From Microcyclospora pomicola (lineage: Eukaryota > Ascomycota > Dothideomycetes > Capnodiales): a stretch of DNA of 64,000 nt. The translations under genes and the position numbers were made by a program. The stretch is taken from the NCBI GenBank assembly GCA_002786065.1, contig NHNY01000004.1, positions 1 to 64,000 on the forward strand, written 5' to 3'. Below are positions 10,320 through 22,290 of this stretch, one piece after another (the first letter of the stretch is position 1; every line of letters starts with the position of its first letter). Below the pieces are notes generated by a model. It saw only the letters and a list, made by a program, of their open reading frames with translations, ran no database searches and was not told the DNA's origin.

Positions 10320-11691
10320 GTTGATGGTCAGGGTTTCGTGTTGGAAGTGGTTTGAGCTCCCTTGGGATAAAGCCCGCGTCCGCACCGCTCTGCTACAGCA
10401 CTAGCAGTCGTCGATAGAGGCGTGGAATGGGGCAGCCGTGTAGGAAAGACAGAGTCGGTGCGCCAGCCTCGCTGTGAATGCGAACAGAACGATTGGCTCG
10501 GCCAAGGCTGCTCGTCCCTCGATAGGGAATGGGGACAGGTAAAGGTCACCTCCACTGTCCGACGATCAGGTCGGATGGTGACAGGAAGAAGGAGAAGGGG
10601 AAGAAGAGGACAAGGCCGGCTCGGGGAGGTAATGCCAGGCGGAGGGGCTGTGTTCCAGCAGCGTGGAGGTGTCGAGGGAGGGAAGGTGAACGAAGAACGA
10701 ATGTTCGAGTGAGTGCTGTGGTGAGAGTAAGGTCGACAGTAGTAGACGAGCCCAGTCGGGTGCAGCTGGCTTAGCGCGGCGAAAGGGTCCGTGGGCGGAA
10801 AGTCCAATATCCCTGCGCAATCAATGACTGAAGTGGTGAGGGCACACGAGCAGGTCCGGGTAGATGTAGAGGTCGAGGTGATTGCCAGCGCGATGTGTAA
10901 GGGAGTTGGCAATCATCTATATGCACGGCTGGACTCTGTCCAGGCCCTTTGTTACGGGATCGAAGACGGACAAACGAGGACATGCCTCCCAATGCTCAAA
11001 CACGACCGTCCGCAATTGAGCGGTCCGCACTTCGCTACACGGCAGACACACGTATATACCTGGGGCAATCATGTCACCAGCACGTTACATCGGATTCAAT
11101 CAGCAGCGAAGGACCGGATGAGTATTTGCGATGAAATGTTTCATCTACATCCCTATGAGATGTCCCGAACCCAACCCTCGGGACTTCAGAATAGAGTGAC
11201 TGATTAGTTACGGCAGTCCCCCGTCGGTCGGCGCGGAGCGTAGTCATCAGGACCCGATGCAAGGCTAAGGTAACTAACAAGTCTGTACCTGAGGACATGT
11301 CTACAACTTCCAACACATCACTACTCCTGCGAAACACCACTCCTCGTTCCCTACCCCATCCCATCACTTCCGACGCATCGTCTCGCCTCCACCCTGCTTT
11401 CTCCGACGGCATGTGACATTGCTCTTGTGTGTCTGTCCGCTCTAGGCCATGCTGTGTTGCCCGATCCTCCTTTGCCCGCTTCGACCGTCCCGTTACGACT
11501 GAAAGTCCTCCATCTACCTACATATCGCAGTCTCGCAGTCTCGCAGGGAACGTAATCAACGTCAACACGTGTCTAGCTCAGGTCTTGCTGGAAGTCCATC
11601 GATACGCTTCATGTCGCGTTGAGGCGCAAATACCACGTGGGCTGGGCGGCGTCGAACGAAGCACACAATCGCGTGTCAAATCACCGAGACC
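10320..11691. promoter_or_regulatory. Divergent promoter between PBP1 and BUD6
   Basis: About 1.4 kb separates the two start codons. It contains pyrimidine-rich patches and a short direct repeat (CGCAGTCT, about 2.5 copies near 11525-11550). No coding exon is recognised. Confidence 0.45.
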
Positions 11692-14600
11692 ATGGCAGAG
11701 GATCCGCAAAGAACAAACATGGCGGGAGGAGGGGCAGCAGGTTCCGGGCGAGGGTCAGGAACCAGGTCGAGGCCACAACAGAATGTAGGTACCACTACTT
11801 TCTTTCCTCTGCACTGCAGTAAACGGGAGACAAGGGGGCGTGAAGAGTCAGAGCGATGAAGCTACCACAAAAGAAAAGAACCAGACTGATCGCCTAATAG
11901 CCACAGCAGCAGTTGTCGACGATCGAGAAGTCGGTCACGCATTTACTGGTCGCCACGAAGCAACTGCTCGAGACGCTTACCATGTGGTCGCGCGGCTCCG
12001 CAACGGAGACTGAGGTGTCGGATGTCTACGTCAGGTTGGGTTATGAGTTCAACATTGCTTGTCGCGCCTTCAACGCGATTAACGTAGAGACGACCGATCT
12101 TGGTCCCGTCCCGGACATGCTGCGCAACATCTTGGAGGACACCCTCAGTCAGGAGGCCAGTCAACAGAGTCTAGACAAGTATCTCCCTCGGATCCGAGAC
12201 ATCATCATCAATCTGTTGCATGGGTTGAAAAAGAAGCAGCAGCGGTTGAGACAGAGGGGTGGCAGCGGAAGCAGTAGGGATGGTAGTGTGGACTCTCGAC
12301 TACCCAGACATGCATCTGCCGCAAGCAACATCAGTGGCGAGTCAAGTGGAGGTCAGCACACAGAAGACGCGGCAACACGGCATAACAGCAGTCGAACATA
12401 TACGCAGAACACGGGTAGTGCGGAGCTCCGTGGACAAGACCTTCCACCAAGGACCACCAGCGTCATAGCAGGTCGCACATCGCCTACCAGGCGTGCTCGT
12501 AGTCCACACAACAGCATCGGTCAAGCTGCAAGCAGAGATACCATGCAGTCCGACAACTCATCCCTATCCAGCCACGCTCTCGAAAACATACCTGTGATTG
12601 CACCATATCCCGAGAGCGATGCCATGCCTTCAGAACCTTCGTACGAGCCGGATGTCCCATCTCCAGAGCCGCCTGAACCACCACCGAAGCACAACGACGC
12701 TTTACAGGCTCTGCAGCGAGGTGGGGACTTGGAGCGCAGGGCATCCCGCCGCTTTTCTGCCTATCACATACAAAAACAGCTGGGTCCGACAATGACAGGC
12801 ATCGCACAGATACCACCAGCACAGCACTCACCTCTCCCGAATAGAGGTCGGGACGTTCGAGAGTCGATGAACGCGGTCCGTTCACGAGGGAACACCCTGC
12901 ATGGTAGAGCCAAATCAAGGCAAGACAAAGATGCGTACGAGGCATCGCCCAACCGGTTACATGAGGTGCGAAGGATTTCAGAAGAACCAAGTGTACAGGG
13001 AGCCGAGAATGTCCCATCTATCACCACCACCGTCCCAGACGAACAGTATGACAGTCCAACGGTGAAGACGCCTGTGGACAAACTGGGAGAATATCCATTC
13101 CCTGCACCAGAAGTTCAGGAAAGCGTTGGAGCGACCATCAATGGGCCCATGGAAGATCTGTATGTCCCTGATACAGCGTACCATCCTCCTGAACGGAGGA
13201 AAGCAACTTCGATTGTGCGAAGATTGTCTAAGCAGGCGCGAGACACCCCACCGCCTCCGCAATTCGTCCCCGAAGCATCTCCGCAGAGTGGCAATGAGCT
13301 CACCCTCTTCTTGCAATATAAGAGCAAGATCAAGAAGTTCGTCCTGGCGGATGGCGGCGACCTGAGCATTGCGCGGATCCAGCTTGCTTTTATTGAAAAG
13401 TTTGCCTGGAACACTCATAATAATGGTGTTGATTTGCCCGAGATCTACATCCAAGACCCCGTGTCAGGCGTGCGCCATGAGCTGGAAGATTTGACCGACA
13501 TCAAAGACCGATCGGTTCTAGTCCTCAACGTCGAGGCGCTTGACGAGGTCAAGAGGCACATCGATGATGGGATCGGCAGTCTTCGCCGTGTTGTCGAGGG
13601 CATCAGAAGTGGACTGGAGGATCAGCACTCCGCGATCCAACGGATCTCGGAACGCCAGCAAGACACCGCGAAAGAGCTTGCATCAATCGCAGCTGCTCCC
13701 CCGACTCCAGCGATCATCTCACCTCCCGGCAGTTTTGGCCGTGCTTTATCAGTGAAAGATCGCAACGGCCAACTGGGCGAGATCAAGTCTCTCCGGCGTG
13801 ATCTGGCGGTGGTACGCCAGACCTACACATCCTTTGTGGCCGACATCAATGCGTCCATGTCGACCATCAAGACGAAGGCCGCGGTCGTCAAGAAATCCGC
13901 ATCTGACGCCAATGTTCCTGATCTAAATTCCGGTTCCGGACGAACATACGTCAATAAAGGCAAGAAGCAGCTGTCAGACGAAAGCGAAAAGATCGTCAAC
14001 CGTGTCGACGATCTTCAGGACCTGGTAGAAGATCTTCGAAAGGACGTGGTCACCCGTGGCGTGCGACCACTCCCGCGTCAACTCGAAGAAGTTAGCAGGG
14101 ACATATCAACTGCAACGTCTGACCTGAAGAAGATGCAGGAATACCTCCGCAAGGAGAAGCCGGTCTGGACGAAGATCTGGGAGAAGGAGCTACAGGTCGT
14201 CTGCGATGATCGCGACTTGCTTACCATGCAAGAAGAGCTCGCAGCAGATCTGGAGGACGATCTGGAGAAAGCCGCTGCTACGTTCGCGCTCGTCGAGCAG
14301 GCCACCAAAGCCCAGACTTTGCAGAACCCCGACAAAGCTGTCGGCACCGGATCACGATCGACTTCTCGTACCCTCGGCATTGAAAGTGCAGCAGATCCGA
14401 TCAAGGCCAAGGACGGTGTGCTGGGTGAAGTCCGAGCATTGCAGCCCAACCACGAAAGTCGACTGGAGGCCATCGAGCGGGCCGAGCGCTCCCGACAGCG
14501 AGAGCTCGAGAACCGGAAAGGTGGAGAGTTCCAGCGCGAGTTGGGCAATTTCGTGGAAGAGGGCAAGCTCAAGAAATCCGGCGGGGTGGAAGAGGTGGAG

Positions 14601-14945
14601 CGCGTGCGGAAGCAACGTGATGAGCAAACGCGTAGGGAAGTCCACGAGAACCTCCTGCGACGCGAGCGGGAGAGAGCAGAGAAGCTCGCCGCGAAGGAGG
14701 CGGCTGCGGCGGCCGCACTAGCTGCTGGCACGTCGGAGGGAGGCGAGCAGCAGGCAAGTCATGACTCTGTTATGGCTGTGGACCATTCGCACGGTTCCGA
14801 GTTTGCGTCTGAGTTCAACGGACACCTGGAGGCGCCGCCGGGTAAATACGCCGGCGAGCGCGACAACACCTCAAGTCCGGAGCCTGTCTTCGAGGAGGCT
14901 AAGGAGAACATCACCAGCCCTTCGCCGCTCGAGCCTGGCCATTAG
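11692..14945 (+). CDS. BUD6: Bud6/Aip3 actin- and formin-interacting polarity protein
   Basis: Two exons, 11692-11784 and 11907-14945, joined in phase across a 122-base intron (GTAGGT..CACAG); 1043 residues. The region just after the join (STIEKSVTHLLVATKQLLE through LLHGLKKKQQRL) matches the conserved N-terminal Bud6 segment. The block from about residue 495 (LTLFLQYKSKIKKFVLADGG, then LEDLTDIKDRSVLVLNVE) opens the AIP3 core, followed by a long coiled coil ending in an Arg/Glu/Ala-rich helix. The middle is Ser/Pro-rich and disordered. Bud6 works with formins at sites of polarised growth and septation to nucleate actin cables. The first exon (MAEDPQRTN..) is less certain than the rest, because its 31 residues are low complexity. 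Confidence 0.92.
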
Positions 14946-15647
14946 TCTGTCCTTCTATATGCACGTCCGCTGGTCCACTACCACGACGCACTCCTCCGCA
15001 CGAGTCCCCGAAGATCGAGCGATACCTTTCTGCAACCCCATTTATTGACTGACAGCGGGCCTTGGAAACACAACACCCGGGCCCCTGGCGCATTTGTTAG
15101 TGTTGCCCACCATCGTCTTGCCTTGCGAAAACACAGGCGCGCGTTCCAGCGCAAGGCGCTATACAAGCCGTAGCATGAGCCATGCATGAGCCTCTTCCTT
15201 TTGCTTTCACTTTTCACCGGTCGCATCATCGTTGTAATCTACCACAGTTACGTACCTGGTAGCGAAGAACCTGTCTGTTTCATCTTCCCGTTGATTTCAC
15301 AACCTGTGTATTCCAGCTGGGTGGTCGAGTGTGCATGTCTATTGCCGGACAACTTACTTGTACTGTGACTTGTTGGGATGTTTGATGCCTTAGGTCTAGT
15401 CACTACTTTTGGAAACGTAGGCTTTTGGTGTAACGTCTTGTGTGGAGCTGTAGATGAGGAGTGGGAGTAAAGGGGACTGATAAATGCGGATGGAGGATTC
15501 AATGGCGGGCAAGAAATGAGTGACGGGTGCGTCGAATGCAGTGAAGTTGTTCGAGCGGCTATATGCTACCCTACGCTCGCCCCGAGTCATGGCTCTGCTC
15601 ATCGACTGGAGATCTTAATTACTTATGAAAGAAATGCCTCCGCTCGC
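14946..15647. other. Convergent intergenic region
   Basis: 3' flanks of BUD6 (+) and the mevalonate diphosphate decarboxylase gene (-). No coding exon, repeat or RNA gene is recognised. Confidence 0.5.
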
Positions 15648-16862
15648 TTAAGATAAATGCTCTTCGGTGGTCCTCGGCCCATCGCCCACGCTGGTGAGGA
15701 TGATGCGACTGATGCCAGCGCGCAGCATCTCGCCGATCGCCTCGGTGTTTGGCGGTGCCGCGTCCGCAGCCTTGATGCTCTGGCCTCGCGGGGTCTCCCA
15801 GCCCGTCTTATCACCCAGCACCGCCTTGACGGCGCCCGCGACTTTCGCTTCGTGCTCCGCGAGGTAGTAGACGACGGCATTGGGGCCGGCGTCGAAGGTG
15901 TACGCGCACACGGTCTGGCCGGCGGCGGCGTTGATGGCTTCGCAGAAGCGCACGCCGGCGTGGGAGGTGGAGTTCATGTAGAAGATCGGAGGGTCGGTGT
16001 CGAGGCAGGTGGCGTGGAAGCTATTCGAGTCTTTGGTGGTAAGGGCGGCGAAGTCGTCGAAATTGCGCTCGTGGATCGCCTTCTCCATGGCCTTCATGCG
16101 TTTGGGCACGACGGTGTTGGCGCGGACCTCGAAGAGCGACGACGTGGCCACGGTCTGTTGCATACCGGACGAAGAGGAAACGCTCTTCTTCTCTGCACTA
16201 GCTACGAGGATGACGGCGCGCATTTCAGGCCAGTGTGAGGCAGGGGCGACCTCGTAAGCAGCACTGTCGCTGCCGTCGGTGGCTGTACCGCGTTCCCATC
16301 CTACATAGCCACCAAAGAGGGAGCGGCATGCGGATCCTGAGCCTTGTCGGGCAATGCGTGACAACTCTGTAGGCGTGGCGGGGAGTTTGTATAGGTCTGC
16401 CACGGCACGAACCAGCGCAGCGAAGCCAGCGGCACTGGATGCCAACCCAGCAGCGGTTGGAAAATTGTTCTCGCTCACAATCTTAAGCTTCCACTCGGCG
16501 AGCTTAGGAAGTGATGAGTCTTGTGTCTCAACTTGGGTGCGGAGCGATCGAAGCTCTCTGATGCATGCCTGAGTGCGAGCGCCTGAGATATCCTCATCTT
16601 TGCCATTGAGGGTCAAGGTATCGGCGGTGAAGGTGGGGCTGCAGGAAGCGGTGGTGTGCGTTCGGAGATCGTCCTGGCTCAGAGTGACTGACAAGGAGGA
16701 GTTGGTAGGTAGGTTGAGCTTGGTATCGCGTTTACCCCAGTATCTGCGCAAACATGCGGTCAGTCACAGCGCGATTTGAGGAGGACGGAGCTTGTTGTAC
16801 TTGATGACAGCAATGTTGACTGGAGCATATGTGCTCGCGCGATATACTTCGGCGTCAGCCAT
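15648..16862 (-). CDS. ERG19: Diphosphomevalonate decarboxylase (ergosterol pathway)
   Basis: Two exons, 16862-16801 and 16743-15648, with a 57-base intron whose join rebuilds VNIAVIKYWGKRD; 385 residues, the usual family length. The enzyme uses ATP to convert mevalonate diphosphate to isopentenyl diphosphate in the cytosol. The GHMP-kinase ATP loop is clear (NNFPTAAGLASSAAGFAAL), as are the substrate-binding NLPTNSSLS segment and the catalytic-Asp region CAYTFDAGPNAVVYY. The donor is GTACAA, weaker than the GTRAGT consensus used by its neighbours. The gene converges on BUD6 and has a long upstream region of its own. Confidence 0.96.
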
Positions 16863-18586
16863 TGTACAGGGCGGTTCTGGATTCACAGAGCAGCGATCAG
16901 AAGTGAAATCGGAGCAAGATGTCTTTGTGTGCTTCGCTTCCAGCTGTCTGCGAGGAATGTATGTATGTCGACCACAAGGCGGGGTGGTGGGACTTCAAAT
17001 TAACTACGCGGGGGGTCTTGATGGAAGATCAGAACGAGCACGATGTACACGGTCGTTCCAGGATGCCAACAAGAAAACTGGACCATCGGAGCCTCATTGA
17101 TACCTTGGGCAATCATCCTGCATTCGAACCGTACGTGCAGAGTATGTCGCGCATTCTTGTGCGATGCCCGTCACAAATGCGAATCGACGCAGCTCGGAAG
17201 CGCGATCGTTCCATTGTCGACTGGCGGGGCATCGTTCCATTTCACGTATGGCATCGTCGCATCTTCAAACAGACGCTCATCAGATGACTGGTACTTCATC
17301 TTGAGAAGAATAACATAGCGGCCGAGCTCGACCGTGTGCAGAGATGATGGTAATGTGTGGCAATATGCTGATGGTAGTTGAAGGAATGATGGTGTACTTC
17401 TCGTTGGAAATGCAGCCATGTTCGCCTTTCGTAAGCTGCAGCCACCGTAATATCACAACTTGCAACGCGACATCCAGCATGTTCTCGGGGACAACCCAAT
17501 GCGTCGTGCAACAGTGTGAGTATAGGTGATTCTTGATGACCATCATTAATCAGGCTCTTGAAAGGGTCTTGATCTGGCGTAGTAGAGGTTCTCGCATGGC
17601 TCAAGCCATCATGTTCACGACAACCTGGAAAACACGGTCTGCGAGGCCATCCACTACAGATTCCTGAAGCCACCGACGAGATGCTTCTCAATATAAGAAC
17701 GGCCGACTAGTGACACTTCTTGGCTCCCTCAAGACGGCCGAGGAGCTGAGCTTAAACCAATGGAAGGATCGTGTTCAGGACAAATCAATGATCCAGGGCA
17801 TCGAAGCCTAGCAAGCTGACAATGATAGTAGCTACGCGACACCTTAGACCTCGACGCGAATGCCATGTCGGGTCCTTACTTTGGGTGACTAGCTGGCGCC
17901 GATTATGCCGCTCCTATTCCACGGCGCCTACGATCACGCACCTCGTAGAGCATTAGTAGAGCAGGCGTTTTCCCCTCACAACGCCGCCAGGCGTTGCGCC
18001 AATAGCAATACACAGAACGACTTGGTCTCACGCTCGAAGTCGATACCGTTCAAAAACAACGAGCATTCCATTTCATTCTCAACACCTTCCGACAAGTCTG
18101 CTGAACGTCGGCTCTATATAACTTCCTGTCCACAAGACGCAATGTCTGATTTCGGCTAAACGACGCGATTTGGACACTCGTTCACCTTATGGTTTTGTGA
18201 GGGGTTGGCGCTGCATGAGGAGCAGATGAACGGGGGGTAGTCCGGCAGTCAGCTGGTAGCAAGGTACCTACCTAAGAGGCATGGATTGTTAAAGTCGTAG
18301 AACTGCAGCAACTTCATCCCCATTTTAAAGGTATCCCCTTCTCCGAACTCACTGTCTGGATATTGTCCTGGAGGATGCATTGTATGCTGCATGCCTTGCA
18401 CATATGTGCTTCACGTCCCCGTGTCTCAAACTCTCAATAAAGATGGCAATCCCAGCGGACCTCCCGTATGGTCCGTGCATCTTACCCTGCAGTGTTTCTA
18501 TAATTTGTTCTGCTTGACGGGATGCTCAATGACGCTTCCTCGTTTTGAAGTTTTACTGATCTCATATCATTTCACATTGGACGAAC
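16863..18586. promoter_or_regulatory. Divergent intergenic region, 1.7 kb
   Basis: Between the starts of ERG19 (-) and the heme lyase gene (+). It should contain both promoters. Small ORFs occur in all frames but none shows a family motif, codon pattern or splice support. No repeat is noted. Confidence 0.45.
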
Positions 18587-19393
18587 ATGCAGCCAGCTGG
18601 AGCCACTGCAGCAGAGAAATGCCCAGTCGATCCTAGGACGCGAGAGAAATGGCTGGAGGCGGCGAAAGCCAAAGGTCAATCGGTACCCGCGCATCCGACG
18701 ATTGCTTCAGCTATCGCATCAGCATCCTACAGATTCTCTCTCGATGATGGACGATGGCAGTCGAAGTCACCATCATCACCTTCTCAACGAACCGAAATAA
18801 AGAAACCACGCATTTTGCGCCTATCCACAGATCGTGAGATCTCCACAATCCCGCGCTCACTATCCCGAGATCCGCAAACCCTCAAACCCGAAGAACGTGC
18901 TGCAATCCCTGCGAACGCCGAAAAAGATACTGGCCACGATGATGCATCAGGGAACTGGGTCTATCCATCGCAGGATATGTTCTTCAACGCCATGCAACGC
19001 AAGGGCCATGCTGCCAAAGCGGAAGACATGACATCGATCGTGCCCATCCACAATGCCGTGAATGAGAGGGCTTGGGCTGAGATCAAGGCGTGGGAGAAAG
19101 GTCGAGGGAGCGAGGAGTGCGGAGGCCCGAAACTGGTCTCATTCAGTGGCGACAGCAAGGCGTTGACTCCAAGAGCACGGTGGAACTCCTTGGTGGGATA
19201 CCAAGCCCCATTCGATCGGCATGACTGGGTGGTGGACCGATGTGGAAAGAAGATCGACTATGTGATCGACTTCTACTCTGGCAAAGACTCTGGTACCGTG
19301 GGAAAAAGTCTAAGTTTCTACCTGGACGTACGGCCGAAGCTCAACACTTGGGAGGGTATCAAGACTAGAATGCTGCATGCAGTCGGAATGTGA
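18587..19393 (+). CDS. Cytochrome c-type heme lyase (CCHL/HCCS)
   Basis: Intronless, 268 residues. The family attaches heme covalently to the CXXCH motif of apocytochrome c or c1 in the mitochondrial intermembrane space. Visible features are one heme-regulatory CPV motif at residues 12-14 (EKCPVDP), the conserved NWVYPSQDMFFNAM block, the IVPIHNAVNERAW segment with the heme-ligand His, and the C-terminal block from PFDRHDWVVDRCG to YLDVRPKLNTWEG. The N-terminus is Ala/Ser-rich and lacks a classical cleavable presequence, as is known for this family. I cannot say whether it is the CYC3 or the CYT2 type, or a single enzyme for both. Confidence 0.95.
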   Translation: MQPAGATAAEKCPVDPRTREKWLEAAKAKGQSVPAHPTIASAIASASYRFSLDDGRWQSKSPSSPSQRTEIKKPRILRLSTDREISTIPRSLSRDPQTLKPEERAAIPANAEKDTGHDDASGNWVYPSQDMFFNAMQRKGHAAKAEDMTSIVPIHNAVNERAWAEIKAWEKGRGSEECGGPKLVSFSGDSKALTPRARWNSLVGYQAPFDRHDWVVDRCGKKIDYVIDFYSGKDSGTVGKSLSFYLDVRPKLNTWEGIKTRMLHAVGM

Positions 19394-20433
19394 GAAACAC
19401 GCAATTCTTCACTGGAACCACATGAGGTTCATCCGCGGGCTATGATCATTCGATGCGAGTGATATATTCGAAGGCATGGGATACTCCGACGCCGATGCAG
19501 CAAGTGGCGGAGCACCGTCTATCCTGGGTGCGCGCATGGCACTTTGAGGGCTTACAGCCGCAGTCATTGCGCATGAATCGCCCCTCGTACTATACCGACG
19601 GCCACTTTGACACAACCACAAATCGAGTACTACCAGGAGTCGAAATGATCGACACCAGAACTACAATGATACGAGACCTACTTTGTGTGATTATATCCAC
19701 GCGACCTAAAGAATCAGGATATCCTGCAAGCACTTTAGGTCTTGGACCGTGTCACCAAGACATCAAGATCTTTGCTGCTCAACGATCGTCACATGGCGAG
19801 TTTCGTGATCTTTAGCTGGACTTCTCAGCAGCTTCCACTACTACATTGCTTAGCGATCGCTTGATGTTCTCGCCTCAATCCGGCCTCGGAAAGAGAACAC
19901 GAACTGGATTGCTTGGTCCCAAAGCAGAACATTGTGTGAAGGCGGTGAGCCCGAAGGCGTGTGAACGAGTGCGACAAGCGCAAAGCCTTCGAAGGAGTGT
20001 TGCGCGAGATCTCCCTTCTGCTCGTCGTTCATGTTCCGCTCAATATCCGAAGCTTTTTGCCGTCCTTTGCTTCAGATGACAAATCGACGGGACGCCGAAG
20101 CTCGATGTGCCTAGATGCGTTGACGTGCGTAGGCAATTCCGTTCATCCGCGCACTGGTATGATCAGCAACATGTTCCGTTTTAAGTCCGAAGCCCACGTC
20201 AGTCCATCATTGATGTACTGTAGCGGCTCGACTAGACGTCATTTGCTGTTACGACATAACAGAAAAACATCATGGTGGGGAAGGGGTCCACTGGCAATTG
20301 TACGAAAGTTTGACACCTGTAGCAAAACTGTACCACATGTATATATGTTGTTCTAACCTTACAATTCAATTTTCGACTTCCATATAACGTTCCTTCAAAT
20401 CATTATCCAAAGTTTCGAGAATCGTCATAAACC
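19394..20433. other. Intergenic, about 1 kb
   Basis: Between two plus-strand genes: 3' flank of the heme lyase and promoter of the aldo-keto reductase. No coding exon is recognised. Confidence 0.45.
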
Positions 20434-21856
20434 ATGCAGAAAGCACAAGAAGTTCTTAGCCAAGTCACCGGCGGCTCGATGGGTCACAAGCTCCCTACTG
20501 CTAAGCTTGGTCGACACGGTCCCGAGGTGACACGTCTCGGCTATGGCACTATGGGATTGGTATGTTCTTATTCTCACAAAGCCTGAGCGTGTTGCCTGGA
20601 CTGACTGATTTGGGTAGAGTGCCTTCTATGGCAAACCCAAGCCTGATGCAGAGCGCTTCGCCGTGCTCGACAAGGTATACTCCGAGGGCGATCTGTTCTG
20701 GGATACTGCCGATATGTACCAGGACAGCGAGGATCTACTAGGTAAGAACATAGTTCACGATCCATTTTACGAGCTTGCGATGGTCTGATCAATCCAATTT
20801 TAGGCGCGTGGTTCAAGCAGAACCCGGGCAAGCGTGAGAACATCTTCCTTGCCACCAAGTTCGCCAACTGCGTCAACAAGGAGACGGGTGAACGTTGGGT
20901 CGACAGCAGCCCTGAGTACTGCCGCAAGGCCTGTGAGACATCGCTTCGCCGTCTGGGTGTTTCACATATCGACCTGTACTACGCACATCGTCTTGACGGG
21001 AAGACACCTGTCGAGAAGACGATGCAGGAGTTGAAGGCGTTGAAGCAAGAGGGTAAGATCAAGCACATCGGTCTGTCTGAATGCTCGTCTGAGTCGTTGA
21101 GACGAGCTGTTGCGGTCGAGCATGTCGATGCTGTACAGATCGAGTACTCGTAGGTCAACCTGTGGCGAGATGGACGAGGGACGGTTGCTAATGACAAATC
21201 CAGACCTTTCTCTCTTGACATTGAAAGCCCCCAGATCGGTCTGCTCAAGACGGCGCGCGAGCTCGGTGTAGCGATCGTTGCCTACTCGCCCATTGGCAGG
21301 GGTATGCTTGGTGGCAGCATTCGCTCGCCTAGGTAAGACCACTAGTACCATGAAGCAGATCGCTAAGTACGGTGTGCTGACGAGAACATCTGCAGTGATT
21401 TCGAAGAAGGCGACTTTCGAAAGTTCGCACCTCGCTGTAAGTTGTGCCATCACGAAGATGTAGCCTCAACCAAATTCTAATGACCATAAAGTCAGCGAGG
21501 AGAACTTCCCCAAGAACCTCCGTCTTGTGGACACCATCACGGAAATCGCAAAGAAGAAGAATTCGACAGCAAGCCAGCTTACGCTTGCTTGGCTGCTCGC
21601 CCAAGGCGACGACATCTTTCCTGTAAGAGCATACAGACATGACGCTTTCATTTCATCAACATACTGATCCACGTTGCAGATTCCTGGCACAACAAACCTC
21701 TCTCGCGTAGAGGAGAACTTGGGTGCTTTGCACCTGAAGCTGTCTAAGGAAGAAGAGGCGGAGATCCGGAAGGCATGTGAGGCTGCCGAAGTCGCTGGCT
21801 CGAGGTACCCTGAAGGCTTTGCGAGCAGCTTGTTCGCTGACACGCCCCCTTTGTAA
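20434..21856 (+). CDS. Aldo-keto reductase
   Basis: Seven exons: 20434-20559, 20618-20741, 20804-21149, 21204-21332, 21396-21436, 21492-21622 and 21680-21856. All joins are in phase and give 357 residues. The catalytic tetrad of NAD(P)H-dependent aldo-keto reductases is visible: Asp and Tyr in FWDTADMYQ, Lys in IFLATKFAN and His in DLYYAHRLD. The (alpha/beta)8 barrel strands [20 protein letters not shown] and [17 protein letters not shown] and the cofactor-binding [17 protein letters not shown] follow. The sequence most resembles YakC/pyridoxal-reductase-like fungal members; the substrate is unknown. Six introns in 1.4 kb, one flanking a 41-base exon, make it the most finely split gene here. 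Confidence 0.95.
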
Positions 21857-22290
21857 GGGAACGGCTGTCTCATATGCACATATGATGCCAAGTCTGTAAT
21901 CACCTGTTCGAGCGAATAGAAAATTACAGTCGCCTCGTATATTAGACTGTCTGCAAAGCTCGAAGTTTTGGAGCATCGGCAACCTGGTGATTTCAAACGT
22001 GTTGGCCATAAAGACTGTGTATCCGAGTACAACGAAGGATCAAAGATACCGTAGTCACCATAACCCGAGTGGGAATTGCGAGCCGCATCAAGGCCAATTT
22101 GGCATCCTGATGATGACTAATCACATGTCACCAAACATCCCGTCTACTTCACCATCTACATTGTCAGCCTTGATACACATATATTTTGTGTTTGATTGTC
22201 GTCCAAGGTAGACCTGACCTCTCGTCCTGGCTCTCATGTGTTGGCCCGAATGCCGCAACTCGCCACTTAAGGCTGTCGCAAGCCGGAACC
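21857..22290. promoter_or_regulatory. Intergenic, promoter of the Zn2Cys6 gene
   Basis: 434 bases between two plus-strand genes. I see no repeat or clear core element. Confidence 0.4.

Noticed and set aside
17122-17134. GGTTCGAATGC on the minus strand, B-box-like
   Set aside because: Lacks an A-box at the right distance and the last B-box bases do not match; no cloverleaf.
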